The position numbers were made by a program, and so were the translations under genes. From Meconema thalassinum (taxonomy: Eukaryota; Arthropoda; Insecta; Orthoptera; Tettigoniidae): a stretch of DNA of 64,000 nucleotides. The notes under the pieces are model-generated. The model ran no database searches. It worked only from the letters and a program-made list of their open reading frames with translations, and had not been told where the DNA came from. Shown one piece after another: positions 1 to 9,901 of the stretch. Position 1 is the first letter of the stretch. Each line of letters opens with the position of its first letter. The stretch is from positions 524,104,861 through 524,168,860 of the forward strand of contig OX336390.1 of the NCBI GenBank assembly GCA_946902985.2, in the 5' to 3' direction.

Positions 1-263
1 AGAAAACAAGAGGTCTGACCCCTCGAAGAAGGAGGGATCAAGAAAGATGAGACAAGGGCCAATTAAGGCGGGAAAGTGAAAGACTCCCTAGGCTTCGGAT
101 ACCCTAATACCGTCGGGATCGGAAAAGAACAAGAGTTGACCAAGGGAGGTCGACAGGAAAGAAGACGGAGAGGAGACCGGCACAAGTAAGTGAAAGCAAT
201 GCCGGACTCAGCCGGGCTCCCGTGGTCGCCAACCCACGTCCCACAAGATGTGAGCCCCTGGGG
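1..263 (+). repeat. R1 dispersed repeat, 3' part
   Basis: Non-coding dispersed repeat cut by the window start. It matches 15894-16160 almost base for base and 9330-9605 in reverse complement. All three copies stop at the same place, just after a run ending in CCCCTGGGG, which I take as the true 3' boundary. No long reading frame is shared among the copies, so apparent ORFs here are chance. The family type is unknown. Confidence 0.8.
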
Positions 264-856
264 AACCGTACCCTGAGCAAAGCAGCCAGCATGGACCGGA
301 AGAAAATAAAAGTTCACGTTGGGTGGTTGTTGGAAAAGAGACACAATGCTGGACTCAGTTAGGGTCCCACACTATTCCCTCGCCCCCTCCCTTCCGCCTT
401 TCCATCTATCTGATTTACACAATAAGAAACACGAGGCTGATAACGGAATTGCTCGCAGCAGGAGCAGGTTAAAGAGCTTCAAATAAAAAGGTTATCTCGC
501 ATGTTGCTCATTTGTCATGACCTCTAACTAGGCTCGTGCTGCGCCGTGCTTTATGTTTAATGAGTTTATCCTCATTTCGTTCATGATAAAGCTCACGACC
601 ACAAGACCACATTACACCAACACATAATCAATGATGGTAGGGGTAGGTCAGGAAAATGGCATCCGGCAATTGAAGCCTACTTCTGCGCATGGACCCTAGA
701 TAAGCGGTAGTACAAAACGATAACGAGCCTACACGCGCGAACATCAAGACAATGGAACGATTCTTTAGCACTGTTAGTTCGTCACTAAATTCCTCATAAA
801 AATTTTCGAAATAGATTTTCTTAAAATTCATTTAATTGTCCTATGACTGATTGGTT
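264..856. other. Non-coding stretch, nothing recognised
   Basis: Sequence between R1 and the first tRNA-like module. I see no protein family, terminal repeat or RNA gene. The short minus-strand ORF at 628-831 has no recognisable domain. Confidence 0.5.
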
Positions 857-925
857 CTGAGTGTAGTGAATAGCATTCTGCTATCCCTCAGGTCCCAGGT
901 TCGATTTTCGGTTCTTAGAATAAAT
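857..925 (+). repeat. tRNA-like SINE head (weak)
   Basis: The segment has an A-box-like start (TAGTGAATAGCATTC) and, about 35 bases on, a B-box-like GGTTCGATTTT. This spacing is typical of tRNA-derived SINE promoters. The rest of a SINE body is not clear, so this may be an old fragment. Confidence 0.35.
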
Positions 926-1159
926 TTCATTCTGATCTGAGGGCTGGAGGCCCTCAATGAAATGTCAACAACAGTATTTATTATTGCGTGCCATAAAGTA
1001 GCCAAACAGTATTGGTTTTTCACTTAAGTATATGGACTGATAAACACAGGATGACATTGTATGTTATCCTTCCAATCTTCAATAGTATAACTCTACAATA
1101 TCCTTATCCAATTGCGAAGATAATAGCTTTACGCTCCGATTTTGCTTTACGCTTCGCCT

Positions 1160-1590
1160 CCGTGCAAGTTCCCACTACCTACCTGGCTCGGCATGGGCAG
1201 TCCCTAATCACCTGCCGTCCTCTGTCAATTTATCAACTTGGTTACTCGGTTCAATTCATGTATCTAGGGAGTCACGGTAGATACCACTTTGGTTCAGTTC
1301 CTCTACTTAAGCTCCAAGCTAGTTCCCACTACCTGGCTTGCTCAACAATGGCAGTCCATAATCACTTGCCGTCCTCTGTCGACTTATCAATTTGGTTACT
1401 CAATTCAATTCAAGTATCTAGGGAGTCACGGTAGATCCCACATCAGCTCTGTTCCTCTACTTCAGCTCCGAGCTAGCTTCCACTACCTGGCTTGCTCAGC
1501 ATGGGCAGTCGCTAATCACCTGCAGTCCTATGTTCACTTATCAACTTAATTGCTCTGTTCATTTCGTGTAGCTAGGGAGTCACGGTAGTC
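1160..1590 (+). repeat. 154-bp tandem repeat, about 2.8 copies
   Basis: The marker TCTAGGGAGTCACGGTAG recurs at 1263, 1417 and (variant GCTAGGG...) 1571, and the CCCACTACCT block recurs with the same 154-bp spacing. Because 154 is not a multiple of three, each unit shifts frame, so the ORFs across it (1012-1434, 1289-1549) are artefacts. The copies differ by scattered substitutions and are of moderate age. Confidence 0.85.
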
Positions 1591-3159
1591 AGGCCCGTGC
1601 TGGGCCGCCGGGACACCGGGACGTATCCCGGTGCGCCCTCCAGCCTGGAAATTCTGGCGCCCTCCTGTTCCGAAACTGACAAGTTTTACGACGAGGCTTA
1701 TCGTCGATATTGCCGAGCAGCCGGGTTGAGTCAATACCAACTACAACACTCAGATCTTAATGTAGAAAAAACATGGCGGCGATGGTTGCCCTGCCAATAG
1801 CTAAGATCATGTCTTCAGGCTTGTCACAGTTCGTGTAAATTATTATTTTTACTCACCTGAGAGCATAAAAGACTGCAAAAGACTTCTTCAGGTGTAGTTT
1901 GTATAGTCACTCAAAGAACATTACAATTGTGAACATATTTGTTTTTGTTACTTTCCTTGAGAAATTAAGTAGTAAATGATGGTAACATTTTTGAAATGTT
2001 TGTAATGTAAAATTGTCTCGTCTTTATTTTCTATGTGTGTTAGTTTACCAAAATTACACTAATTATGTTTCAACTACTACTTTGTCTTTTATTTTGCCAT
2101 AAGACATTGCAAATATTTGAAATGGATCAAATGAACATTAGAATTTAGCAAACAATACATGGTCATTTTGTTTGACAAATACCGGTTCGATATGTGGAAG
2201 TGTGATGGTCCGTTCGTACCATGACCAGCTGCCAGAAAAGCATATTGGACCAGCGTCATGTGCGATTAACGCTTTAGTTATTATATTCCATACCCCCCCC
2301 CCCAGGTAGTCCTCCCCCTGCATAGTGCTGGCGCCCTCTGGCCATGGCAGTCCACCGCCCTAAGAAGGAGTCCAGCACGGGCCTGTACCACTTTGGCTCC
2401 CGGCAGCTCAGCTTATCTAATTCAGCTCTGAACTGGTAAGCAAACGGCCCTCCTGTGCAGGCCAAGTCTATTGTCCTTGGCGGAGAAGATTGTGATTGTT
2501 GTTTTATGGGGTGGAACATCAAGTTCATCTACCCCTATGACGGACCAAAAAAGTTTCCTCTCCACAACATGAGCTGCTACTACAGTCGTAATGGGGGATC
2601 AGCCCCATCACTCCACAACTCCAGCACTATCGCTGGTAAAAACTAAGTCCATTAACCTGATGTTATTCAATGTTAGGCCTCCGAAGCAGTTAGCGCACAG
2701 CATCTAAAGCAGGCTTTGTCCAACAGCCCAGTTCAAGCACCTGTCAACTAAGATGGCCCACAGCTCTTCGCTGGGCTGGTAGCTCCGGAATCTTCAGGCA
2801 ACTTCCAGTACTTCCGTACACAACAGAACATGAAATCTACCATTAGCTCTACGAATTAAGTAAGTGAATCAATATTGAGCGCGTAGGAATGGTCTGGAGG
2901 AGGGTCTTAATGAGTTGGCTCGCAGAAGCACGGGGACTGTCCTGTTGGCTCGTGTTGACAATCCCACATCTAAAACACAAAAGCGGTGACACTGCCTAGT
3001 CATTGTAGTTTATGAACTGCGGGACTTGTTAGTCATCAAAACTGTGTGGTATCAGAGTGCAGTTAAATACAGTACGTCTGACAACCTGAGTTAATATGAT
3101 ATAATTGCCAGAGAATGTATTTCTGTTTTAAGGTAATGTCGCCTATAAAGTAGGGCTGG
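1591..3159. other. Non-coding stretch, nothing recognised
   Basis: The part from 1591 to about 2650 is richer in G and C than its surroundings and has a poly-C run near 2294-2304. I found no protein family, terminal repeats or RNA gene. The short ORFs here have no visible domain. Confidence 0.5.
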
Positions 3160-3500
3160 CATGCGAAATTAAATTCATGGCTGTGGGGGAGAAATTAACT
3201 TAATTTCGCCGCGAGCGCGATATTCGGGAGCGAAATTATAGTCTAATGATTGTCGGCGCGTAATTAAATCAAAGCGGAACTTTATTCGAAGCGAAATTAA
3301 TTTCGTTCCAGACTTTTAATTTCGCTCCCAGCGCGAAATTAATTTCGTTCCAGACTTTTAATTTCGCTCCCGGCGCGAAATAAAAATCGTTACATACATT
3401 TAATTTCGTCCCCGAGGCAAAATGAAATTTCCAAACGGTATTTAGTTTCAACCCGCGGCGTGAATTTGAAATGCATGAAACATTTCATTTCGTTGTTGAA
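3160..3500 (-). repeat. Left arm of a foldback-like structure (42-bp palindromic repeats)
   Basis: The block repeats a roughly 42-bp unit whose core is an inverted repeat: TAATTTCGC, a short spacer, then GCGAAATTA. The same unit forms the array at 7630-8110 in the opposite orientation. The inner flank (around 3425-3495) also matches the inner flank of the right arm (7650-7700) in reverse complement, so the similarity extends beyond the simple array. This arm has fewer and more diverged units than the right one. Confidence 0.75.
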
Positions 3501-3875
3501 ATTAAAATATATTCGTTTCGAGAATTAAATTATGTTCGGTACGATGTTCAAAGTCCCGACGTTGGCAACAGTATTATTAGCGTAGACTACCTGCACAAAA
3601 TGCTAGGCCGCAACAGCAACGTGAGTCATTCAATGGTCATCACTTCAGTGTAAGAGAAAATCAGTGCTGTGGCATCAACATCACCATAGTCATTGACTGA
3701 CCCGGGGCCAGCCCTATCTGACGTTCATAACGCAGTACTTTGTTGTATAATGAGGCAACAAGTACCTCTGCCTTTTCCAAAGCGGACGAGAAAACTAATG
3801 TGCCGTGCGGACAGACATTGAAGGTAAGTGAACAACTCTCATTTCACTGCGTCGTCTGGGGGTGCCGTCCCATTA
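3501..3875. other. Spacer between foldback arm and mariner element
   Basis: Unique-looking sequence with no recognised coding or RNA feature. It has no counterpart on the other side, where a LINE remnant occupies the equivalent place. Confidence 0.45.
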
Positions 3876-4037
3876 TATAGGTGATTCATAATTCCTAATA
3901 CAAACTTCTGGTGGTTGTAGAGGGGACTAAGTAGATCACATTTTGATTAGGAACCCATGTCCGGACATGTATCGTTTCGATACCAAATCAGTTTGTCTCG
4001 ATTACACACATCCCACTTCACTACAGACACGTATGCA

Positions 4038-5099
4038 CTACAAGAGTTGTTCCACGTGACGACCCTGCTGTTCATTACACAACGTGTACCTGCGCAGCAT
4101 GTTGTCATACACACTTCCCACGAGACCTGGTGGGTGTTCAATAATGTGCGCTGCCGGAAGAACGCGTGCATCAAGATCTTCTTCCGACTCGAAAGGAGTC
4201 TCATAAACAAGGTTCTTCATGTGGCCCCGTAGGAAATTGTCGAGTGGAGTTACATTTGGCAATCGTGGTGGCCACGAAATTGGACCACCTTGAACCGTCT
4301 ATCTTTCCCCGAATGTTTGGTCGAGATGTTCTCGGACTGCACGTGCAACGTGCGCTGGTGCGCCATCATGTTGGTACCACATTTGCTGACGCAGTGCCAA
4401 TGGCAAATCTTCACAGAACTTAACCAATACCTCTTGCAGGAAGAGGACCCGTCAGGCAGTACGGAAGAAGGTACGACCCAATCAGATGGCCAGACCATAC
4501 ATTGATGCCGAACCGTTGCAGAAATCCACGTGGCTGTGGGCATGCGGATTTTCTTCAGCCCAAATGTGACAGTTTCGACAGTTAAAAACAGCTTCGCTGG
4601 TGAATTAGGTGTCATCGGTGAAAATAACGTGACGCGGAAAGTGGGGTGTGTTAATATACTGGTGTAGAAACAAAGCACAGAAGTTGGCACGTGAAACGAA
4701 ATCTGCCGGGCCCATTGCTTGAACTTTCTGTGGGTGGAAAGGGTACAGTTGCTGGTCGCGCAAAACACGCCAGACGCTCGATTGGGACCCATTCACGGCA
4801 TCGGCAATGTTTCGCGTACTCGTCGATGGGTCCTCTTCTACGTGATGAAGGACGTCCTCTTCAAAGTCGACAGTGCGACGCGTCCGTGGAGCACCACAAT
4901 CCGCCCTCCTCGGTTGGAATGTACAGGTTTCTCGCAGTCTTTATTGTAGTTTCACGAAAATGTATGTGATGGGGTGGTGCGATACGCAAAACGTTCATGA
5001 TACATGTATTGTGCAGCTCGACCATTACGTCCAGCTTCACCGTACATTAGTAACATCTCGGTGTACTCATCAAAAGAGTATGCTGCCATCCTGTACCGC
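4038..5099 (-). pseudogene. Mariner-like transposase pseudogene, DD41D
   Basis: The product would be a cut-and-paste DDE/D transposase of about 350 residues. From the ATG at 5099 the N terminus has the helix-turn-helix style of this group (opening MAAYSFDEYTEMLLMYGEAG). Later blocks, in shifting frames, include PFHPQKVQAM, PRHVIFTDDT (first Asp), WYQHDGAPAH (second Asp) and NVTPLDNFLRGHMK (third Asp), ending in GRHVEQLL before the stop at 4038. Exactly 41 codons separate the second and third Asp, the signature of the rosa-type DD41D group. At least one in-frame stop lies between them near 4300, another in the N-terminal third, and frame changes fall near 4605 and 4800, so it is dead. The span equals a full-length gene, showing decay by small lesions rather than deletion. 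Confidence 0.85.
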
Positions 5100-5104
5100 T
5101 GAAT

Positions 5105-5264
5105 GACTGGACCACAACTGCTGTCAAAGCGGACTCACTGTCACTACCGTTTGTAAACGAACAGACGACACGATATCATTGGACTGCGGTCTCGTCCTAT
5201 ACTGCGACCTGACTGGACCACAACTGCTGTCAAATCGGACTCACTGTCACTACGGTTTGTAAAC
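5105..5264. repeat. Direct repeat pair, 54 bp, spaced 106 bp
   Basis: The block starting GACTGGACCACAACTGCTGT occurs at 5105-5158 and again at 5211-5264 with very few differences. It lies just upstream of the mariner transposase start, inside the element, so it may be part of the 5' untranslated region or a transposase-binding subterminal repeat. Function is inference. Confidence 0.7.
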
Positions 5265-5384
5265 AGAAGACATACGTAGCCTACTGTATGGCATAAGGGG
5301 ACTGCAGAGGTTGCCCTCAGCCAATGTTATTTCCGTTCCGTGAAGCGGGCGATGATAAATGAAAGTGATCTTCAAACCGATTTA

Positions 5385-6849
5385 CACACATCAAAAAAAG
5401 TTTTGCATCACCTCGGTTCCCAGATCTCCGGCATATAGACGTTGACTGTGTATATTGTATCAAAGATACAGTCCCTTTGACTGTTCATAGATGTCACTAA
5501 AACTGCTCAAAGATGTAAACAACCATGCATGAGCAGGGCCTATTAGACGGAGGGGGTACGACAGCCGATCAGTTCCAGTCATTCCACCAGGACGAAGGTA
5601 CGCTGCTCATGTTGTCTGTAGTTCTACCATGCCTAGAAGGTCAATACCGCAGTTCGATCGCGTCCGCATTGTTACTTTGTGTCAAGAAGGGCTCTCAACA
5701 AGGGAAGTTTCCAGGCGTCTCAGAGTGAACCAAAGCGATGTTGTTCGGACATGGAGGAGGTACAGAGATACAGGAACTGTCGATGACAGGCCTCGCTCAG
5801 GCCGCCCAAGGGCTACTACTGTAGTGGATGACCGCTACTTACGGATTGCCGCTCGGAGGAACCCTGACAGCAATGCCACCATGTTGAATAATGCGTTTCG
5901 TTCAGCCACAGGACGTCGTGTTTCAACTCAAACTGTGCGCAATAGGCTGCATGATGCGCAACTTCACTCCCGACGTCCATGGCGAGGTCCAGCTTTGCAA
6001 CCCCGACACCATGCAGCGCGGTACAGATGGGCCCAACAACATGCTGAATGGACCCCACAGAATTGGCATCACGTTCTCTTCACCGATGAGTGTCGCATAT
6101 GCCTTCAACCAGACAATCGTCGGAGACGTGTTTGGAGGCACCCTGGTCAGGCTGAACGTCTTAGACACACTGTCCAGCGAGTGCAGCAAGGTGGTGGTTC
6201 CCTGATGTTTTGGGGTGGCATTATGTGGGGCCGACGTACGCCACTGGTGGTCATGGAAGGCTCCGAAACGGCTTTACGATACCTGAATGACATCCTCCGA
6301 CCCATAGTGCAACCATATCGGCAGAATATTGGAGAGGCATTTGTCTTCATGGACGACAATTCTCGACCTCATCGTGCACATCTTGTGAATGCGTTCCTTC
6401 AAGATAACGACATCGCTCGACTACAGTGGCCAGCATGTTCGCCAGACATGAACCCTATCGAACATGCCTGGGATATGTTGAAAAGGGCTGTTTATGGACG
6501 TCTTGACCCACCAACCACTCTGAGAGATTTACGCCGAATTGTCGTTGAGGAGTGGGACAATTTGGACCAACAGTGTCTTGATGAACTTGTGGATAGTATG
6601 CCACGACGAATACAGGCATGCATCAATGCAAGAGGACGTGCTACTGGGTATTAGAGGTAGTGGTGTGTACTGCAATCTGGACCACAAATGCTGCAAGTCT
6701 AGCTGTATGCTGGTACAACATGCAATGTGTGGGTCTCATGAGCAATAAAACGAGCTGAAATGTTGTTTGTGTTGATCTCTATTCCCTTTGTATTTAAAGG
6801 TTCCGGAACTCTTGGAACCGAGGTGATGCAAAACTTTTTTTGATGTGTG
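5385..6849 (+). mobile_element. Complete Tc1-like transposon
   Basis: The element is 1465 bp with perfect 36-bp inverted terminal repeats (5385-5420 and 6814-6849) starting CACACATCAAAAAAAGTTTT. TA dinucleotides flank it on both sides (5383-5384, 6850-6851). It encloses an uninterrupted transposase gene. It sits inside the right terminal repeat of the older mariner-like element. Identical ends plus an open gene indicate a recent arrival that may still be active; activity cannot be judged from sequence. Confidence 0.95.
5629..6654 (+). CDS. Tc1-like DD34E transposase, intact
   Basis: This 341-residue protein would bind the element's terminal repeats and catalyse cut-and-paste transposition into TA sites in the nucleus. 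Residues 8-48 form a helix-turn-helix (GLSTREVSRRLRVNQSDVV), and residues 56-115 hold a second, after the basic RPRSGRPRA hook. The catalytic triad is D153 (VLFTDECR), D243 (FMDDNSRPHRA) and E278 (PDMNPIEHAWD), with exactly 34 residues between the last two. The tryptophan block FWGGIMWG is at 194-201. Length and spacing are normal for the family and there is no stop or frameshift. The chosen ATG is the first in frame that leaves a full N-terminal DNA-binding domain. An AATAAA signal at 6743-6748 follows the gene inside the element. Confidence 0.95.
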   Translation: MPRRSIPQFDRVRIVTLCQEGLSTREVSRRLRVNQSDVVRTWRRYRDTGTVDDRPRSGRPRATTVVDDRYLRIAARRNPDSNATMLNNAFRSATGRRVSTQTVRNRLHDAQLHSRRPWRGPALQPRHHAARYRWAQQHAEWTPQNWHHVLFTDECRICLQPDNRRRRVWRHPGQAERLRHTVQRVQQGGGSLMFWGGIMWGRRTPLVVMEGSETALRYLNDILRPIVQPYRQNIGEAFVFMDDNSRPHRAHLVNAFLQDNDIARLQWPACSPDMNPIEHAWDMLKRAVYGRLDPPTTLRDLRRIVVEEWDNLDQQCLDELVDSMPRRIQACINARGRATGY

Positions 6850-7045
6850 TAGTATCGAAACGATGAATGTCCAGACAAGGGTTCCTATTCAAACTGTGAT
6901 CTACTTAGTCCCCTCTACAACCCCCAGAAGTTTGTAATAGGAATTATGAATCGCCCTGTAGGTAGAATGGGGTAGTGTGGTGTGGAGGTCTTGCCGGTTA
7001 ACCGGTTTAGGTGTCGCCAGTAGGTAGAGACTGAAGAAAACATTC

Positions 7046-7625
7046 GGTTTAGTCGGGTGTAGATGGTGTACCACGAAAGGCGCTTGTGGGCTGGGAGGCT
7101 TGTTTTAGTGCAGTTTCTATGTGAGCGGTAAATGCATCGACCATCGTCTGGTCATCCAGTGGGAGATGGTCCGTACGGCGGTGATCGTTGATGTGGGAGC
7201 GGTATTCCCGCCAGTTTGCTGTGCAGAAATTCTGGACCATCCTGGGAGGTGATAGTGGAGTATTGCGAGGGGGAATAGGGAAGGTGAGTAAAACGGGAGC
7301 GTGATCACCTCCTATAAGGGACAGGACAGACACGTCAAACAGATGGAGGAGGGAGTTATGAGCAATGACTGCGTCGGGGGTGGTATTGGAGGAAGGACGG
7401 GTAGGCTTTGGGAGAGGGGCGAGGGTGACGTCTAAGTGACGTAGGTAGATGTCTAGGCTACAAAGTTCTAGGGTCAAACGGGAATGGAGGTTGAGGTGGC
7501 CCATTAGAATGAAATGGAGGAAGACTTCAGCCACGTGGGCAAGGAAGTCTTTGGGGATGGGGTGGTAGGGACGGATGTCGATGTAGGACGCGGCAGGAGA
7601 AATAGACGAAGCAAATAAGGCTTTC
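7046..7625 (-). pseudogene. LINE endonuclease-domain remnant
   Basis: On the minus strand this reads as the C-terminal half of an apurinic-like endonuclease domain from a Jockey-type non-LTR retrotransposon, followed by the start of the linker to the reverse transcriptase. Visible blocks in order are YIDIRPYHPIPKDF, LMGHLNLHSRL, PLPKPTRPSSNTTPD, GGDHAPVLLTFPIPP (the conserved SDH-type motif, here GDH) and TANWREYRSHI. The frame is open over about 190 codons. The catalytic N-terminal part and the whole reverse transcriptase are missing. It fills the gap between the mariner right end and the right foldback arm. Confidence 0.75.
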
Positions 7626-7629
7626 GGCG

Positions 7630-8110
7630 AAGAAATGAGACAGATTTCATTTCAGACACGAAATGAAATGCTCCATGCATTTTAATTTCAGATCGGGGAG
7701 GGACTAAATGCCGGGAGCGAAATTAAAAAGTCTGTAATGAGTTTTATTTTGCGCCAGGAGCGAAATTAAAATTATATAACGAATTTTATTTCGCGCCAGG
7801 AGTGAAATTAAAAGTCTGTAAAGAATTTAATTTCGTGCCAGGAGTGAAATTAAAAGTCAAACGAATTTTATTTCGCGCCACGAGCGAAATTAAAAGTCAG
7901 TAACGAATTTTATTTCGCGCCAGGAGCGAAATTAAAGTCTGTAATGCATTTAATTTCGCGCCAGGAGTGAAATTAAAAGTCTGTAATGAATTTCATTTCG
8001 CGCCGGGAGCTAAATTAAAAGTCAGTAATGAATTTAATTTCGCGCCAGGAGCTAAATTAAAAGTCTGTAAGGAATTTTATTTCGCGCCAGGAGCGAAATG
8101 TTATTCCATT
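7630..8110 (+). repeat. Right arm of the foldback-like structure (42-bp units, about 9 copies)
   Basis: The core GCGCCAGGAG recurs at 7751, 7793, 7835, 7875, 7917, 7958, 8000, 8042 and 8084, giving a 42-bp period with two slightly shorter units. Each unit contains TAATTTCGC and GCGAAATTA as inverted halves, so single strands would fold into a ladder of hairpins. The inner flank at 7650-7700 matches the left arm. Since 42 is divisible by three, a 14-residue repeat is open for several units (7967-8100), which I judge incidental. Confidence 0.85.
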
Positions 8111-8125
8111 GAACAATTTAATTTA

Positions 8126-8515
8126 GTTTCGTTTAAGGGGCTTGGTCATCGTGGTCATTTAGCCCCTTGTACTTGGGTGTGTGTAGAATTTGTGCAATAA
8201 CTTGTGTTATTATTGTGGTGTCTGTACTAGTGTGCATATTTGCAATTCGGGTGAGGATTGGGAAGGAAGCGGACGTAATCTTATGTTAGGAACCATCTCG
8301 GCATTTGCCTGGAGTAGACGTGGGAAACCACGGATAACCACTTCAAGGATGGCTGAGGTGGGAATAGAACCCACCTCTTCTCAGTTTTACCCCAGTAGGC
8401 TGAGTGTACCCCATTCCATTTCTCAGATCAGAAATAAATTTCTTAGAAGAGCTGGGAATCGAGCCCGGACCTCTAGGGTGACAACAAAGAATGCTAGCCT
8501 CTTAACTATTGCAGC
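8126..8515 (-). repeat. SINE family A
   Basis: Read on the minus strand, the copy has a tRNA-like head with B-box GCTCGATTCCC, then a second GGTTCTATTCCC-type module. Next comes a conserved body (TGGTTATCCGTGGTTTCCCA, GCAAATGCCGAGATGGTTCC) and a tail containing ACACACCCAAGTACAAGGGG. The same arrangement recurs in more than ten places in this window. It lies directly against the right foldback arm. Confidence 0.8.
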
Positions 8516-8559
8516 ATTTGGGTGTCGAAATTCAGCCCTAAAGGGGGTCTTTAATTTGA

Positions 8560-8760
8560 TGGCTTCCTCGCATTTAAAAACCCTGAAATGCCAACTGACT
8601 GCGACAGGATTCGATCTTGCAACCTCTGGCACAGCAAACGCAAACGTTACCGCTGGGCCACGCAGCCAGTTTAAAATGTCTTGGCACAGTCGGGAATCAG
8701 ATCCGTAAATTCATAGTTGGTAGTCAGAAACCCTAACCACTACAACACAAGCTGGCTTGA
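8560..8760 (-). repeat. Two further tRNA-like heads in series
   Basis: Two more head modules follow SINE A on the same strand. One has A-box GGCCCAGCGGTAACG and B-box GATCGAATCCT (about 8610-8665). The other has TAGTGGTTAGGGTTTCTG and GATCTGATTCCC (about 8685-8755). Neither has an obvious body of its own, so they may be heads left by successive truncated insertions. Confidence 0.6.
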
Positions 8761-9329
8761 AACTGTCATGGGAAGGGTTGGGGCTTAATACGGGTGTCTG
8801 ACCGATGACTGATGGTGATGAAGAAAGTTCCTTCTAAGAACCCCATTTCTCTTCTTGCGAGAATATACAATTTCAGAACAAATATCGCATATCACACTTA
8901 AGGGTCTCGCTGCTGCAATGTTTCTCCTGCCCGGTGCGCGAACAACACCATGTTAAATATATCGAGGCTCGCCACGTCATTAAATCATTCTTGGGTCTTT
9001 ATCAAGTTGCTCGCCAGGAAGAGCTAAAATAAATACTGCAATGGTAATGGAGACAGAATGCAAAAGAAATAGAATAAACGGAAGACAAATGACTGCGAAT
9101 AATAGCAAAGGTTAAAGTTTACAGGACGCGATGAAGGCGCACAGTCTAGGGAAGCAGTTTTGTGGATCAAATATCACCCGTCAAGCAGTATAAAAAAGTG
9201 AACTGCCTCTAAACATGGAGCAATTGTTATAAAGAATGGCGCCTCCATTTTCAGAGATGCAGATAGGTTATTAGAGGCGTTGCACATCAGCCTATTTACC
9301 TCCGTAGTTCCGAGAGTATTGCACGTTAG
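8761..9329. other. Non-coding stretch, nothing recognised
   Basis: I see no repeat family seen elsewhere in the window, no protein motif and no RNA gene here. Confidence 0.45.
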
Positions 9330-9605
9330 GAGATCCCCAGGGGCACAAAACTAGTAGGCCGTGGATTGGCTACCACGGGACCCCAGCTGAATCCGGTATT
9401 CCTTCCACTTACTTGCGCCTGTTTCTTTTTTTCATTAATTTCCCTGTCGAACTCCCTCTGTGAATTCTTCTTCTATTCCAACACCGACGGTATTGCATTA
9501 TCTGAGGCCTAGGTTATCCTTCATTTTCCCGCTTTGGTTGGCCCTTATCTATTCTTTTCTTTTATTCTCATTTTCGAAGGGTCAGAGCTCTATTTGTTCC
9601 TCATG
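9330..9605 (-). repeat. R1 dispersed repeat, diverged copy
   Basis: The reverse complement matches 1-263 and 15894-16160. It begins on its sense strand near the GAGGAACAAATAGAGCTCTGACC block and ends at the shared CCCCTGGGG boundary (about 9333). It is the most diverged of the three copies. It lacks the minisatellite upstream. Confidence 0.75.
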
Positions 9606-9789
9606 GGATCTCCTACCTTTTTCAAGAGGCCATAAAGGAATCAGGGTGTGTGTGACCTAAAAGCACACATGGTGCACCTTGGATAGCACTACAACCTCAA
9701 GGGATCACGCCAGGTGAGTTCGCAAGTTGCTGACCTCGAGTGATTCCTGAGCTGGGTCCATCTTTTCCTTTTTCCATCGCCTATCCGGT

Positions 9790-9863
9790 TTTTAGCCTAC
9801 TTTCGATTTTTGCAAAAAATGAAAGTAGACATGAGATCAACACAGGGCGAAAAAAAGTGTGTC

Positions 9864-9901
<38 letters not shown>

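Larger units (their letters stand above)
3878..6958 (-). mobile_element. Decayed mariner-like element (DD41D type) with nested Tc1
   Basis: The ends are long inverted repeats of about 110-120 bp. The left one is 3878-3997; the right one is split into 5371-5384 and 6852-6958 by the Tc1-like insertion. The outer tips read GATTCATAATTCC in the element sense and are flanked by TA (3876-3877 and 6959-6960), as expected for Tc1/mariner target duplication. Without the nested element it is about 1.6 kb. The transposase remnant runs on the minus strand. The left tip seems to have lost one base relative to the right. Confidence 0.8.

Noticed and set aside
1012..1549. Plus-strand coding region across the 154-bp array
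   Set aside because: The period is not a multiple of three, so each unit is read in a different frame; no domain is visible.
3878..6958. Host gene of the SETMAR type (mariner-derived)
   Set aside because: The transposase reading frame is broken by stops and frame shifts and there is no fused host domain.
7967..8200. Repeat protein with 14-residue units (FAPGAKLKV-type)
   Set aside because: The frame only reflects the 42-bp repeat period. Two units of 40 and 41 bp break the frame upstream, and there is no start context or conserved flank.
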